The notes under the pieces were generated by a model. It was not told where the DNA came from. It made no database searches and saw nothing but the letters and a program-made list of their open reading frames with translations. The translations under genes were made by a program, and so were the position numbers. Below are positions 44,287 through 55,126 of a DNA stretch of 59,338 bases, one piece after another; positions within the stretch are counted from its first letter, which is position 1; the number at the start of each line of letters is the position of its first letter. This stretch comes from Bacteroidota bacterium (GTDB taxonomy: Bacteria; Bacteroidota; Bacteroidia; Chitinophagales; Chitinophagaceae), in assembly GCA_005800655.1 (NCBI GenBank), contig SYEV01000090.1, positions 1-59,338 on the forward strand, in the 5' to 3' direction.

Positions 44287-44787
44287 ATGAGTATCATTCA
44301 AGTTTTATTTTTTGCATTATCCGCTTTTGCTATAGGGAGCGCTATTATGGTGCTGGTTAGTAAAAACCCAATTCACAGTGTGCTTTGGTTAATATTGGTA
44401 TTTTTTGCGATCTCGGGTCATTACATTTTATTAAATGCGCAATTTTTAGCCATCGTTAATATTATTGTATATGCGGGGGCGATCATGGTTTTGTTTTTGT
44501 TTGTGATTATGTTGATCAATATAAAAAAAGACAGCGAACCGCAAAAGCAATTTTTAGTAAAATTATTAGGCGTGGTGGCAGGGGGTAGCTTTTTAACTTT
44601 GTTGGTGGCTTTAGTAAAACAAACTGCACAAATACAAGGAAGAACTTTACTTATGAAGGATGGGGTGATTGGGCTTATTCATCCCTTAGGAAAAGCATTA
44701 TTCAATGACTATGTTGTTCCATTTGAAATAAGCAGTGTTTTGTTTTTAAGTGCCATGGTGGGCGCAGTAATTATTGGAAAAAAATAA
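44287..44787 (+). CDS. nuoJ: NADH-quinone oxidoreductase subunit J
   Basis: Membrane-arm subunit of 166 residues with five helices. The conserved third helix segment [20 protein letters not shown] (about 59-78) contains the pi-bulge region involved in coupling. The start is 6 bases after the nuoI stop, so translation is likely coupled. Confidence 0.95.
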   Translation: MSIIQVLFFALSAFAIGSAIMVLVSKNPIHSVLWLILVFFAISGHYILLNAQFLAIVNIIVYAGAIMVLFLFVIMLINIKKDSEPQKQFLVKLLGVVAGGSFLTLLVALVKQTAQIQGRTLLMKDGVIGLIHPLGKALFNDYVVPFEISSVLFLSAMVGAVIIGKK

Positions 44788-44798
44788 ATTTATTCGGT

Positions 44799-45134
44799 AT
44801 GCCTATACAATATTATATCTATTTGTGTTTAGCGCTTTTTAGCATCGGCGTTATCGGGGTATTAACACGTCGCAATGCTATTGTGGTTTTTATGTGTATT
44901 GAGCTTATGTTGAATGCAGTAAACTTATTATTGGTTGCTTTCTCAAAAATGTTTCATAGTTATGCGTTGGCTCAAAATGCAACTTCAACAACTGGTATTG
45001 ACGCACAAATATTTGTATTTTTTATTATGGTAGTGGCAGCTGCGGAAGTAAGTGTAGGATTGGCAATTATTGTAATGATGTATCGCAATACACATTCAGT
45101 AGATATCAATTTTTTAAATAGATTAAAAAATTAA
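44799..45134 (+). CDS. nuoK: NADH-quinone oxidoreductase subunit K
   Basis: Small membrane subunit, 111 residues with three helices. The conserved helix glutamates in [18 protein letters not shown] (about 32-49) and [13 protein letters not shown] (about 82-94) belong to the central hydrophilic axis for proton movement. It is 4 bases before nuoL. Confidence 0.95.
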   Translation: MPIQYYIYLCLALFSIGVIGVLTRRNAIVVFMCIELMLNAVNLLLVAFSKMFHSYALAQNATSTTGIDAQIFVFFIMVVAAAEVSVGLAIIVMMYRNTHSVDINFLNRLKN

Positions 45135-45138
45135 TGCA

Positions 45139-47061
45139 ATGGGAATAATGAAAGTGTTGGTAGGGTTAATCATATTATGGCCACTTGCTGGATTTTTATT
45201 CAATGGATTGGGACGCAACTATTGGAGTAAAAAGGTAATTGCATATAAGGCAACAGGATATATCCTTGCCTCATTCATCGCAAGCATCTTTGCTTTTTTA
45301 CATATACAAGAACACGGTGCTACAAGTGTTCATTATTTTAATTTCATCAATACGGCAACCCTTAAAATACCCTTTGATTTTAAAGTAGACGCCTTATCTA
45401 GTCTTTTCCTATTGGTCATCACCGGTGTGGGCTCCTTGATACATTTATATTCTACTGCGTATATGAAGGAGGAATCCTCAGCGCACTATGCAAGGTATTT
45501 TGCTTATCTGAATTTGTTTATTTTCTCCATGTTGCTTTTAGTATTAGGAGATAATTATATTATTATGTTTATAGGATGGGAAGGCGTTGGTTTATGTTCC
45601 TATTTATTAATTGGCTATTGGTTTACGAATGGAGATTTTAATTATGCTGCTAAGAAGGCTTTTATTATGAATCGCATTGGTGATTTGGGTTTTTTATTAG
45701 CCATATTTTGGATCATTTTCAAGTTGGGTTCTGTAAGCTATAGTGAAGTACTCACTGCCAAAAGTTTTGCAAAATTGTCCAGTGCAGATATCACTGGTAT
45801 TACTTTATTATTATTTGTGGGCGCTATGGGAAAGAGTGCACAAATTCCTTTGTTTACATGGCTACCTGATGCTATGGCGGGTCCTACACCTGTTTCAGCT
45901 TTGATACATGCTGCTACTATGGTTACTGCAGGTATCTATATGATTACCCGTAGTAATATTTTATTTAGTCATAGTGAAATAACACAAACTGTCATTGCAG
46001 TCATAGGTATTAGTACTGCGTTGTTAGCAGCGACTATTGCGATCAAACAAAATGATATCAAAAAAGTATTGGCTTACTCAACAGTAAGTCAATTGGGCTA
46101 TATGTTTTTAGGATTAGGCGTGGGTGCTTATTCAGGTGCAGTGTTTCATGTAATAACACATGCATTCTTCAAAGCATTATTATTCTTAGGTGCAGGTTCG
46201 GTGATACATGCAATGCATCACGAGCAAGACATTCGTAAAATGGGGGGATTAAAATCAAAATTGCCTATTACACATATTACTTTCTTAATAGGTTGTATCG
46301 CCATTGCTGGGGTGCCTCCATTTAGTGGCTTCTTTTCAAAAGATGAAATACTTGCCGCTGCCTTTGCAAAAAGTCCGGTGTATTGGGTGTTAGGTGTGAT
46401 TGGTGCTGCGATGACTGCTTTTTATATGTTCCGATTATATGCCACTACTTTTTTAGGTAAATATAGAGGCACGCCCAATCAAGAAGGGCATTTACATGAA
46501 TCACCGATGGTGATGACTGTGCCATTAATCTTATTAGCAGTGGCTAGTGCAATTGCGGGTGCAATTGGTATTCCTGAATTAATGGGCGGACATCATTGGT
46601 TATCACATCAGCTAAGCACCATTGTTGGGGAACCTACTGAAATTGCTTTATCACATGCAACGGAGTGGCTATTAATGGCTGTATCAGTGACGATTGCTGT
46701 GATTGCATTATTGTTGGCTGTGATTATATACAAAAAGAAAACAGACGAAGTGCCTACTAGTTTCATTGGAAAATTTTTCTATAATAAATGGCATATTGAT
46801 GAATTATACAATACAGCAATTGTAAATCCCTTAAATCGTATAGCTGGATTTTTGAAAAATAGTATTGAAAAACAAGTGATTGATGGTGCAGTCAATGGTA
46901 CGGGAAAATTAGTACAGTATAGTGCAAGACAATTAAGATTGATACAAAATGGACAAGTAGGGTATTATATTTTATTTATGGTTTTAGCAATTGTATTATT
47001 GTTTTTACTTTGGTTTAATGACACTTTACTATTGCGTTTATTTCACAATTCGATTAAATAA
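45139..47061 (+). CDS. nuoL: NADH-quinone oxidoreductase subunit L
   Basis: The distal antiporter-like proton-pumping subunit, 640 residues with about 16 helices. The Mrp-type core shows GWEGVGLCSYLLIGYWF (about 147-163, with the key Glu), AMGKSAQIPLFTWLPDAMAG (Lys and catalytic loop) and AYSTVSQLGYM. The long lateral helix typical of NuoL is at the C-terminal end. The length is normal. Confidence 0.97.
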   Translation: MGIMKVLVGLIILWPLAGFLFNGLGRNYWSKKVIAYKATGYILASFIASIFAFLHIQEHGATSVHYFNFINTATLKIPFDFKVDALSSLFLLVITGVGSLIHLYSTAYMKEESSAHYARYFAYLNLFIFSMLLLVLGDNYIIMFIGWEGVGLCSYLLIGYWFTNGDFNYAAKKAFIMNRIGDLGFLLAIFWIIFKLGSVSYSEVLTAKSFAKLSSADITGITLLLFVGAMGKSAQIPLFTWLPDAMAGPTPVSALIHAATMVTAGIYMITRSNILFSHSEITQTVIAVIGISTALLAATIAIKQNDIKKVLAYSTVSQLGYMFLGLGVGAYSGAVFHVITHAFFKALLFLGAGSVIHAMHHEQDIRKMGGLKSKLPITHITFLIGCIAIAGVPPFSGFFSKDEILAAAFAKSPVYWVLGVIGAAMTAFYMFRLYATTFLGKYRGTPNQEGHLHESPMVMTVPLILLAVASAIAGAIGIPELMGGHHWLSHQLSTIVGEPTEIALSHATEWLLMAVSVTIAVIALLLAVIIYKKKTDEVPTSFIGKFFYNKWHIDELYNTAIVNPLNRIAGFLKNSIEKQVIDGAVNGTGKLVQYSARQLRLIQNGQVGYYILFMVLAIVLLFLLWFNDTLLLRLFHNSIK

Positions 47062-47078
47062 TTATTTTAATAAGCTAT

Positions 47079-48497
47079 ATGTTACTATCATTTATATTAA
47101 TTCCTTTTGTTACCGCCTTATTATTACTTTTTATTAAAAATGATAAATCGGCAAATACGATAGCGATTGTTTCTACATTGGGAACTTTGGTAGCCGCAAT
47201 AGTAGTAGCAGGTAACGGGGCCGTTGATTTTAATGCACCATGGATTCCAGTGTTACATGCGCAGTTTTTATTACATGCAGATGGCTTAGCAACAATTTTA
47301 GTATTATTAACTGCAATTAGTTTTCCGGCAATTATTATTGCGACTTCACAAAATCAGCCCAAGCAAAAAAATATTTTTCTTTCCTTATTGCTTTTTACAC
47401 AATGCGGGTTGATGGGTGTGTTTTTATCAGGGGATGCCTTATTATTTTACTTTTTTTGGGAATTAGCGTTGATCCCGGTTTATTTTTTAAGTTCTATCTG
47501 GGGTGGTGAAAGAAGAATCGCTGTTACCTTTAAATTTTTCATTTATACATTTTTGGGTTCCTTGATGATGCTTATCGGGATTATATATGTTTATATGCAT
47601 ACCAGTGATCAAAGCTTTTTGATAACATCCTTTGCAAAGGCTAATTTAATTGGGGGACAACAAGTCACAGCTTTTGCCTTATTTTTTATTGCATTTGCTA
47701 TCAAAATGCCCATCTTTCCTTTACATACTTGGCAGCCTGATGCCTACGAGCAATCACCAACTGCAGTAACTATGGTCATGAGCGCGGTGATGGTTAAAAT
47801 GGGTTTGTATGGAATTCTTAGATGGTTGTTGCCTTTGTTTCCAACAGCATTTGTGGCGCATATTCATGTCGTGGTTATTTTATCGGTGATCGGTATTTTA
47901 TATGCTTCTTTTATTGCGATTCGTCAAGATGACATTAAACGTTTGATAGCTTATTCCTCTATTGCACATATTGGTTTAATGAATGCGGCTATATTTTCGC
48001 ATCTTCAAATTGGTATACAAGGGGCAATGATTCAATTATTTTCACATGGCATTAATGTTCTGGGATTATGGATTGTCGCAGATATTATTGAACAACAAAC
48101 AGGTACTAGATCTATGCAACAAATGGGGGGGCTAGCAAAAAAACAACCCACATTGGCAATTTTATTGGTTGGTTTTGCTTTAGCCAATATCGCACTACCA
48201 TTAACCAATGCTTTTGTGGGTGAATTTTTAATGTTTAATAGTTTGTTCCAGTATAATGTTTGGGTAGGGGCTGCCGCTGGTGTAAGTATTATATTGGCAG
48301 CCATCTATACCTTAAATATGGTCCAAAAGGTGGCCTACGGTGAAGTGAGTACACAGATCAATCAAATGCAAACGATCAATAAACCTGCACAAATCGTGTT
48401 AATCTTTTTATTGATTATTGTTTTTGTTACAGGGGTATTTCCACAGCCTTTATTCGATTTAACAGCTGATAGTTTACAACAAATATTCGTTAAATAA
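47079..48497 (+). CDS. nuoM: NADH-quinone oxidoreductase subunit M
   Basis: Second antiporter-like subunit, 472 residues with about 14 helices. The conserved FFWELALIPVYFLSSIWGG (about 126-144) contains the key Glu. FAIKMPIFPLHTWQPDAYEQ and AYSSIAHIGLMN mark the second proton path. The start is 17 bases after nuoL. Confidence 0.97.
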   Translation: MLLSFILIPFVTALLLLFIKNDKSANTIAIVSTLGTLVAAIVVAGNGAVDFNAPWIPVLHAQFLLHADGLATILVLLTAISFPAIIIATSQNQPKQKNIFLSLLLFTQCGLMGVFLSGDALLFYFFWELALIPVYFLSSIWGGERRIAVTFKFFIYTFLGSLMMLIGIIYVYMHTSDQSFLITSFAKANLIGGQQVTAFALFFIAFAIKMPIFPLHTWQPDAYEQSPTAVTMVMSAVMVKMGLYGILRWLLPLFPTAFVAHIHVVVILSVIGILYASFIAIRQDDIKRLIAYSSIAHIGLMNAAIFSHLQIGIQGAMIQLFSHGINVLGLWIVADIIEQQTGTRSMQQMGGLAKKQPTLAILLVGFALANIALPLTNAFVGEFLMFNSLFQYNVWVGAAAGVSIILAAIYTLNMVQKVAYGEVSTQINQMQTINKPAQIVLIFLLIIVFVTGVFPQPLFDLTADSLQQIFVK

Positions 48498-48513
48498 ATT
48501 AAACATATTAATA

Positions 48514-49887
48514 ATGAATGCAATTATAGTTTCTGCTTTTTTAGGCGTTGTAATGATGTTTGCTTCCTGGAGTATTAAGGGAGAAAATAAGCAAAAAAAT
48601 ATTGCTTTGTTTGGTTTGATTTTTTTGATTTTAGCTAATCTGGCGCAAATGAATGGTTGGTTTGTAGCGGAAGTGGAAACCAATAATATGTTGTCGTTTA
48701 CAAGATTTGGGTTATATACCAATACCTTATTTTATTGCCTCACCTTTATTTATATTTGGATCAATGGGGAAGAGATTTCAAAAATTGGAAATCATGCGGC
48801 TGATTTTTATGCCTTATTCTTTTTTATTCTTTGTGGCGCAAGTATTTTAACTTCTTTTAATAATTTACTCATGTTGTTCATTGGGATTGAAATTTTATCC
48901 ATCCCATTGTATATTTTAACTGGTTCAGATAAAAAAAGTTTGTTCAGCAATGAGGCAGCGATTAAATACTTTTTAATGGGCTCTTTTTCAACTGGCATCT
49001 TATTACTAGGCATCACTTTTATCTATGGCGCCACTGGTAGTTTTAATTTAATCCCTCCAGATCCTAGTATACTTAATGAGCAGTTTATGTATTCGGCGGG
49101 ACTCATTTTGATTTTTGCTGCAATGAATTTTAAGGTTTCTGCAGCGCCATTCCATTTTTGGACGCCAGATGTATATGATGGTGCGCCAACCGTATTTACT
49201 TCCTTCATGGCAACCATTGCTAAGTCGGCTGGTTTTATCGCTTTCATCAATATTTACTTAGTTCAATATAAACCGTTTGAAAAAACCTGGGGCATTATAT
49301 TACCATTAGTTATTGTAAGTACTTTGATGGTGGGAAATGTGACTGCTGTTTTTCAAAGAAGTGTAAAAAGAATGTTGACGTATTCTAGTATTGCACAAGC
49401 AGGTTTCATGTTATTTGCATTGTATGGCACATCTAGTTTTGCCAATGAAGGCATCCTATTATATATGGTTGTTTATTCATTAGCGAGCATCGGTATTTTT
49501 GCTGTGTTGGTTAAAATGAAAGAAAATAGTTTTGAAGCTTTTCACGGTTTGGCTAAGACCCATCCATTAATAGCGTTTTTAACGACTGTGTTTTTATGTT
49601 CTTTAGCAGGTATCCCAATCACGGGCGGATTTTTTGCGAAATATTATATGATCAATGCAGTTTTAATAGCGGGTGCAGGAATATGGTTGGTTGTGGTGGC
49701 GATGATTTTTGCTAGTATCAGTGTGTATTATTATTTCAAATTGATTCAAGCCATGTATTTTGTGCCAGGAACCCCTGCGATCGGCGAATTAGACAAAACC
49801 TATACTTACAAGTTGGCAGTCATTGCCATTTTGATTCTGGTGCTAGGCGTTTTTCCTAATTTACTGTTCAATTATCTCTACTTTTAA
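48514..49887 (+). CDS. nuoN: NADH-quinone oxidoreductase subunit N
   Basis: Third antiporter-like subunit, 457 residues, about 14 helices. The markers are FIGIEILSIPLYILTGSDK (about 124-142), FKVSAAPFHFWTPDVYDGAP and TYSSIAQAGFMLFAL. It is the last gene of the operon. I see no clear hairpin terminator between it and the ABC permease gene 72 bases on, so read-through is possible. Confidence 0.97.
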   Translation: MNAIIVSAFLGVVMMFASWSIKGENKQKNIALFGLIFLILANLAQMNGWFVAEVETNNMLSFTRFGLYTNTLFYCLTFIYIWINGEEISKIGNHAADFYALFFFILCGASILTSFNNLLMLFIGIEILSIPLYILTGSDKKSLFSNEAAIKYFLMGSFSTGILLLGITFIYGATGSFNLIPPDPSILNEQFMYSAGLILIFAAMNFKVSAAPFHFWTPDVYDGAPTVFTSFMATIAKSAGFIAFINIYLVQYKPFEKTWGIILPLVIVSTLMVGNVTAVFQRSVKRMLTYSSIAQAGFMLFALYGTSSFANEGILLYMVVYSLASIGIFAVLVKMKENSFEAFHGLAKTHPLIAFLTTVFLCSLAGIPITGGFFAKYYMINAVLIAGAGIWLVVVAMIFASISVYYYFKLIQAMYFVPGTPAIGELDKTYTYKLAVIAILILVLGVFPNLLFNYLYF

Positions 49888-49959
49888 CCGCTCTTCAAAT
49901 AGTAGGGGGATCATTGCCAAATTCTGTCCTACCTTTATTGTTCAATAATTAAAATTAGC

Positions 49960-51246
49960 ATGACGCTTCAGGATTCCTTTATTTTAGCTTGGCGCACGGT
50001 AAAAAGTAATAAACTACGCACGGGCATTACGGTGGCCATTATTGCTTTTGGTATTATGGCGTTGATTGGTATTATTACTGCAATATCAGCCATGAATCAA
50101 AGTCTAAAGGAAAACTTTTCTTTTATGGGCGCAAATGCATTCAGTATTCGGTACAAGGAAATGAATGCAAGAATCATGGGTGGCGGCGGAAGAAATCAGC
50201 AAGAATTTTCAAAAGAGAAGAAAGGACAAAAGGAAAAAAAATCAAATTTAGACAAGCCTATCCGATTAGAGGAATCTGTTTATTTCAAGGATAATTATAG
50301 TTTTAACAGGGCGCAAGTAAGTGTATATCGTCGAGGAAATGGCAACAATGAACTTCATTATAAAAATTATAAAACCAATCCGCAGGTCTCGATGTGGGGA
50401 GGCGATGAAAATTATTTGGGGGTGAATGGGTATCAATTAAACCTCGGACGCAACTTAAACAATGTGGATTTGCAAAGTGGTCGTAACGTTTGTTTGATTG
50501 GCAGTAATGTAGCCACTAAATTATTTCCAAATAATCCCGAAAAAAGTGTTGACAAAGTAATTTTAGTGGGAGGCAAACCGTATCGTGTTATTGGTTTATT
50601 AAAATCAAAGGGCTCGAGTGCAATGATGCGTCAGGATGATGTTATTGTAACCTCACTTAAAAATATTAGACAATATCAAAATATCAGTTCCTCCTATCAA
50701 ATAGGAGTGATGGTCAATAATGTAACTGAGTTAGAACCTGCCATTGGAGAATCCATGGAGCAAATGAGAAAGGCGCGTAGACTAATACCAAGTGAGTCAG
50801 ATAATTTTATAATTGATAAGAGTGATAAGTTCGCTGATATTTTTATTGGCTTGTTGGTTGGAATTAGTGGTGCGGCAGGTGCGATTGGGTTAATAACTTT
50901 GATTGGTGCAGCCATTGGATTAATGAATATTATGTTAGTGGCCGTAAATGAGCGTACCAGAGAAGTAGGGTTAATTAAAGCCATTGGCGGAAAAAGGAAG
51001 GATGTACGTCGTCAATTTTTATTTGAAAGTATTTTGATTAGTATTTTAGGCGCCATCTTTGGCATTATTTTAGGGGTACTGGTAGGAAATATATTTAGTA
51101 TTGTTTTGAAAACCGGTTTCATTGTTCCTTGGTTATGGGTGGGTATTGGAATTGCTATTTGTTCCTTGGTTGGACTGGTTGCCGGCATTTATCCAGCGAT
51201 GAAAGCAGCAGCACTAAATCCGATTGATGCACTTCGATATGAGTAG
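49960..51246 (+). CDS. MacB-type ABC transporter permease
   Basis: A 428-residue protein with one N-terminal helix (about 22-44), a periplasmic MacB-PCD domain (about 45-285) and an FtsX-type bundle of three C-terminal helices (about 290-415). NERTREVGLIKAIGGKRKDV (about 328-347) is the coupling segment that contacts the ATPase. Such permeases use ATP to drive mechanical export across the envelope rather than transport through the membrane. No ATPase or membrane-fusion gene is adjacent. An unusual charged stretch (about 72-100, KEKKGQKEKKSNLDK) lies in the periplasmic part. Confidence 0.88.
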   Translation: MTLQDSFILAWRTVKSNKLRTGITVAIIAFGIMALIGIITAISAMNQSLKENFSFMGANAFSIRYKEMNARIMGGGGRNQQEFSKEKKGQKEKKSNLDKPIRLEESVYFKDNYSFNRAQVSVYRRGNGNNELHYKNYKTNPQVSMWGGDENYLGVNGYQLNLGRNLNNVDLQSGRNVCLIGSNVATKLFPNNPEKSVDKVILVGGKPYRVIGLLKSKGSSAMMRQDDVIVTSLKNIRQYQNISSSYQIGVMVNNVTELEPAIGESMEQMRKARRLIPSESDNFIIDKSDKFADIFIGLLVGISGAAGAIGLITLIGAAIGLMNIMLVAVNERTREVGLIKAIGGKRKDVRRQFLFESILISILGAIFGIILGVLVGNIFSIVLKTGFIVPWLWVGIGIAICSLVGLVAGIYPAMKAAALNPIDALRYE

Positions 51247-51386
51247 CATTGTTTAATTAGCTTTCCATTTATTTATTGCTACAAAATAGACTTGTCCTGA
51301 AATGCTACAAACGCATTTCTTAGCCAAGCTATTTTTTTCGCTTTGTATAATTAGCAAATTACAATTCGCAAATTAGCCCTTGCATA

Positions 51387-51423
51387 AAAAAGCCCCGCAC
51401 CGATCAATCGGGCGGGGCTTTTG
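51387..51423. terminator. Strong bidirectional terminator between convergent genes
   Basis: AAAAGCCCCGC and GCGGGGCTTTT pair, with an inner CCGAT-CA-ATCGG hairpin and one bulged A. T-runs lie on both sides. It separates the MacB-type permease gene from the convergent metalloprotease gene. Confidence 0.85.
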
Positions 51424-51445
51424 AGTTATTTGAAAAGCAGTTCCT

Positions 51446-53989
51446 TTATTTAGGATCTAATGCTTTTTTAATTCTGTCTTGTAAATCAGCATAGTGGTTT
51501 GAAGTAGCTGCATCACTTGAACTAGCTGCTCTTAAGGAAGCGGCTAATTTTTTTAATTGTGATTTAGCTTCAGAATATACATCTGAATTTTCAACATCCA
51601 CTGGTGCGCCTATTCTAAATCCTCCAGCTGCTGCGGCAGGGCTAGCACTTGGATTGATTAAGTCATTTAATTGACTCACATAAGTCTTTTGTAAGTTACG
51701 ACGGAATACATCCGTTGCTTTTTGAGTAGCCAATTCGCTAAACAATCCTTTTCTTACATCATCCATCATTTCGGTTAATGCATAGCTTGCATTACTGAAA
51801 CGAGTACTACTCGTTGTTAATCTTAATAAGCGGCCTTTATCAAGCAAGCTTCTTAACACACTTGTTTGAATTCCTTGTACACGCTCATTAGCAACAGGGT
51901 TAGAAATTTTATTCAAAATTGTATTATCCAATAACCATTTCGGCGTACTGAATAATTGATTTTGTAAAAATGCCATCGCACTTTTTTGTATCGCTACTGG
52001 GGTAGGTGTATAAACATCACCTGGTTCTTCGACACTCTTAATGTTCTCATAAACACCACCAATATTTTTAGCAACATGGTTCATGTATCTGTTGAATTGG
52101 CCAGCCAATTGCATATAAATATCATTTAAGTTTTCATATTTATCTGCTTCTTCTTTTGTCCATTCTGGTAATTTAACTAGGATGCGTTTTAAGTTTTTAA
52201 TACCATATTCACTTGCTAAAACTGAATTATCCCCTAAGTCTTCCGTTTGTGCACGTGGATCAGAACCATATCCTTCGCCACCAAACCAAACTCTTGGATT
52301 ATTTTTTAAATTAGCAATAATCCATTTGTTATTTTCTTTTTTATCTTCATTGACATCTGATTGTCCTGTGTAAGTATAACCCCATTGAATAGCCCACTTA
52401 TCATAATCTCCAATACGTGGGAATAAACCAGATTCATTAATATTATCTTCCGGTTGTGCAACATAGTTAAAACGTGCATAATCCATAATAGATGCGGTAT
52501 GTCCGTTTGCTTCCACCCATTTTTTGTCTCTTAATTTTTCAACAGGTGTTTTACTACTGCTTCCCATATTATGTCTCAAACCTAAAGTGTGCCCAACTTC
52601 GTGAGAGGATACAAAGCGAATCAATTGTCCCATTAACGCATCATCAAATTTCATTTTACGCGCATTGCTGTCTACTGCAGCAGTTTGTATCATAAACCAA
52701 TCATGCACTAAATTCATCACATTGTGGTACCAGCCAATATGGCTTTCTAAAATTTCACCACTTCTTGGATCATGCACTTGCGGGCCATATGCATTTTCAA
52801 TGTCAGATGCGAAATAACGAATAACAGAGTAACGCGCATCTTCTAAACTCATGGTACTATCATTCGGCCATTCTTTTCCACTGATGGCATTTTTCCATCC
52901 TGCTTTTTCAAATGCTACATTCCAGTCATTCACCCCTGCGATTAAATACGGCACCCATTTTTTTGGAGTCGCTGGATCGATATAGTAAACAATTGGTTTT
53001 GCCGGCTCCACCAACATGCCTTTCTTATAATTCTCCATATCTGCAGGCTTTGGTTCTAATCTGTAACGCACAGCGAAGGTTTGGCTTTCTACCTTGTGTT
53101 GGTCATCTGAATATTCTACAAAATTATCTGCGAAATAACCCACCCTTGGATCAAATAAACGGCGATTCATGGGTACCTCAGGTAATAATAATACCGATGT
53201 ATTTAATTCAAAAGTAACTGCCCCAGCATTACTTACAGCTGGAATAGCGCTACCACCACCCAATGGACTACCTAAACCCCCACCAGCAGATGCGGAGTAG
53301 GTTTTAACAGTCCTAATTTCAATATTTTTAGGGTAGGACTTGATGCTTTGTATAAATGAGCGGTCTGGTGCTAGAGCACTTAGATTAAAAGAACGTTTCT
53401 CATTGGTACTCAAACTGACAGCTTGGTTGTCGCCTTTAAAAAAGTCAGTTACATCAATAATGGAGCTATTTGAGTCCTTACCAATGGCTTTAATGTCAAA
53501 AGAAGCCACAATTGGGTCTAAATAGGAATTTTTCACAGCTTTTGCGATGGTTTGTGTAGAGTCTGCTCTACTAATAAGAGTTACCACGCGCATAAATATG
53601 CGGTGATTTGGGCCTTTTTCAAATGTAATGGTTTGTTCATTTACTTCTTCACCACCATATTTACGCGCACCCCCTGGAACCTTAACAAAACGAGTAACTG
53701 CTAAAAGTTCCCTTCCAATTAATTGGTCTGAAATATCAAAATAAAATTTATCATCTAAAAAATGTACAGTAAAAACACCTTTCTGGCTTATCGCTTTTTT
53801 GGTGATCACTTCCCCATAGGCTTTGGGGCCTGCTTTTACAGGTGGGATATCCTTTTTTACGCCACTGGTATCAGGGCGTTGTCCAGGCATTTGATCGGGT
53901 CTAGGACCGCTAGGACGTTGACTTTGAACCTGGTTTTGCATGAGTACAAAAAGGCTACAAACGAGCATGATTTTTTTCATATTAAACAT
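51446..53989 (-). CDS. Secreted zinc metalloprotease, DUF5117/DUF4953 type
   Basis: An 847-residue exported protein with a signal peptide (KKIMLVCSLFVLMQNQVQSQ) and a Pro-rich linker (about 27-55). A DUF5117-like beta region follows, then a metzincin-type catalytic domain with HEVGHTLGLRHN, the HExxHxxGxxH zinc motif, starting near residue 463. SIMDYARFNY about 30 residues later would supply the Met-turn. The C-terminal helical part is rich in Ala and Ser. The natural substrate of this large Bacteroidota family is unknown. Confidence 0.9.
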   Translation of the reverse strand: MFNMKKIMLVCSLFVLMQNQVQSQRPSGPRPDQMPGQRPDTSGVKKDIPPVKAGPKAYGEVITKKAISQKGVFTVHFLDDKFYFDISDQLIGRELLAVTRFVKVPGGARKYGGEEVNEQTITFEKGPNHRIFMRVVTLISRADSTQTIAKAVKNSYLDPIVASFDIKAIGKDSNSSIIDVTDFFKGDNQAVSLSTNEKRSFNLSALAPDRSFIQSIKSYPKNIEIRTVKTYSASAGGGLGSPLGGGSAIPAVSNAGAVTFELNTSVLLLPEVPMNRRLFDPRVGYFADNFVEYSDDQHKVESQTFAVRYRLEPKPADMENYKKGMLVEPAKPIVYYIDPATPKKWVPYLIAGVNDWNVAFEKAGWKNAISGKEWPNDSTMSLEDARYSVIRYFASDIENAYGPQVHDPRSGEILESHIGWYHNVMNLVHDWFMIQTAAVDSNARKMKFDDALMGQLIRFVSSHEVGHTLGLRHNMGSSSKTPVEKLRDKKWVEANGHTASIMDYARFNYVAQPEDNINESGLFPRIGDYDKWAIQWGYTYTGQSDVNEDKKENNKWIIANLKNNPRVWFGGEGYGSDPRAQTEDLGDNSVLASEYGIKNLKRILVKLPEWTKEEADKYENLNDIYMQLAGQFNRYMNHVAKNIGGVYENIKSVEEPGDVYTPTPVAIQKSAMAFLQNQLFSTPKWLLDNTILNKISNPVANERVQGIQTSVLRSLLDKGRLLRLTTSSTRFSNASYALTEMMDDVRKGLFSELATQKATDVFRRNLQKTYVSQLNDLINPSASPAAAAGGFRIGAPVDVENSDVYSEAKSQLKKLAASLRAASSSDAATSNHYADLQDRIKKALDPK

Positions 53990-54211
53990 TATTATTTTAT
54001 AAAATAGAGGAGTAAATATACAAGATTCATGACACCGAAGCTTTTTTGTAAAACTTTATAATAAAAAAATACTTGGAAATTTGTTTGGACCAATAAATTA
54101 CCTATTTTGTAAGCCCTTAATAACTATTAATTTACATTTTTGAGAGAAAATGGGGTTCGAAGTTATCAAGGGTAATTAAAAAAATAATTTTAAACTAAAA
54201 TCAATTGAATC
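53990..54211. promoter_or_regulatory. Divergent gap before exbB
   Basis: This 222-base A/T-rich gap separates the metalloprotease gene (minus) from exbB (plus) and must hold both promoters. I could not place a full TAnnTTTG match. The GGTTCGAAG at about 54155 resembles a tRNA T-loop, but no acceptor or anticodon arm surrounds it. Confidence 0.4.
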
Positions 54212-55066
54212 ATGGCTGATCTTTCAAAATCAACTGCAACTGCTAAGAGCGCTGCACAGCCTCAAGAAGGCGGAAACTTGATTGCTACATTAGCACCTAT
54301 CGCGTGTATCGTAGCAGGTTATGTTATTTGGCGTTTTGTGCTAGGTAACGCTAGTAATTTCACAACTCCAGATCCAAGTGGTGGATTTTGGCCTTCGCAC
54401 AAAGGACCAAAAGGAACATTTACTAAAATGTATGAGGGTGGTATTGTGGTTCCAATTTTAATTGGTAGTTTATTAATCGTTTTAACTTTTGTTATTGAAA
54501 GATTAATGACAATCAAAAAAGCAGCTGGAAAAGGAAACATTGCACAATTTGTTCGTAAAGTACAATTTCATTTAGCGAATAAAGAAGTGGATAAAGCTTT
54601 AGCTGAGTGTGATAAGCAACAAGGATCTGTAGGTAATGTAATGAAATCAGGTTTGAAAAAGTATAAAGAAATGATTTCAAATACTGAATTAGATACAGAC
54701 CAAAAAGTATTAAATATTCAAAAAGAAATTGAAGAAGCTACTGCATTGGAATTACCAATGTTGGAGAAGAATTTAGTTTTCTTATCTACTATTGCTTCAG
54801 TTGCAACCTTATTAGGTTTGTTCGGAACGGTATTAGGTATGATTCGTTCTTTCTCTAAATTAGGTGAAGAAGGTGGTGGTGAAGCAGCACGTGAATTATC
54901 GCAAGGTATTTCTGAGGCATTGTATAATACTGCATTAGGTATTGGTACATCTGCTGTTGCAATCATCATGTATAATGTGTTCACTACAAGAATTGACGGT
55001 ATCACTTATGGTATCGATGAGTCTGGTTTCACATTAACACAAAGCTTCGCAGCAAACTACAAATAG
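54212..55066 (+). CDS. exbB: MotA/TolQ/ExbB proton channel protein
   Basis: Proton-channel subunit that powers TonB. The 284-residue protein has a hydrophobic N-terminal segment (about 25-45), a second helix (about 75-92, VPILIGSLLIVLTFVIERL), a cytoplasmic domain, and two long C-terminal helices. These carry the conserved STIASVATLLGLFGTVLGMI (about 191-210) and a final LYNTALGIGTSAVAIIMYN. It is followed by two exbD genes and tonB, all on the same strand. Confidence 0.92.
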   Translation: MADLSKSTATAKSAAQPQEGGNLIATLAPIACIVAGYVIWRFVLGNASNFTTPDPSGGFWPSHKGPKGTFTKMYEGGIVVPILIGSLLIVLTFVIERLMTIKKAAGKGNIAQFVRKVQFHLANKEVDKALAECDKQQGSVGNVMKSGLKKYKEMISNTELDTDQKVLNIQKEIEEATALELPMLEKNLVFLSTIASVATLLGLFGTVLGMIRSFSKLGEEGGGEAARELSQGISEALYNTALGIGTSAVAIIMYNVFTTRIDGITYGIDESGFTLTQSFAANYK

Positions 55067-55126
55067 TAGAAAACAACGTAATTTAATTTAGGTGTTAGCA
55101 CCTAATAATTTTTAAAAGACTATACA

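Noticed and set aside
54140..54170. tRNA gene suggested by GGTTCGAAG
   Set aside because: The T-loop-like word has no matching T stem, acceptor stem, anticodon arm or CCA end around it.
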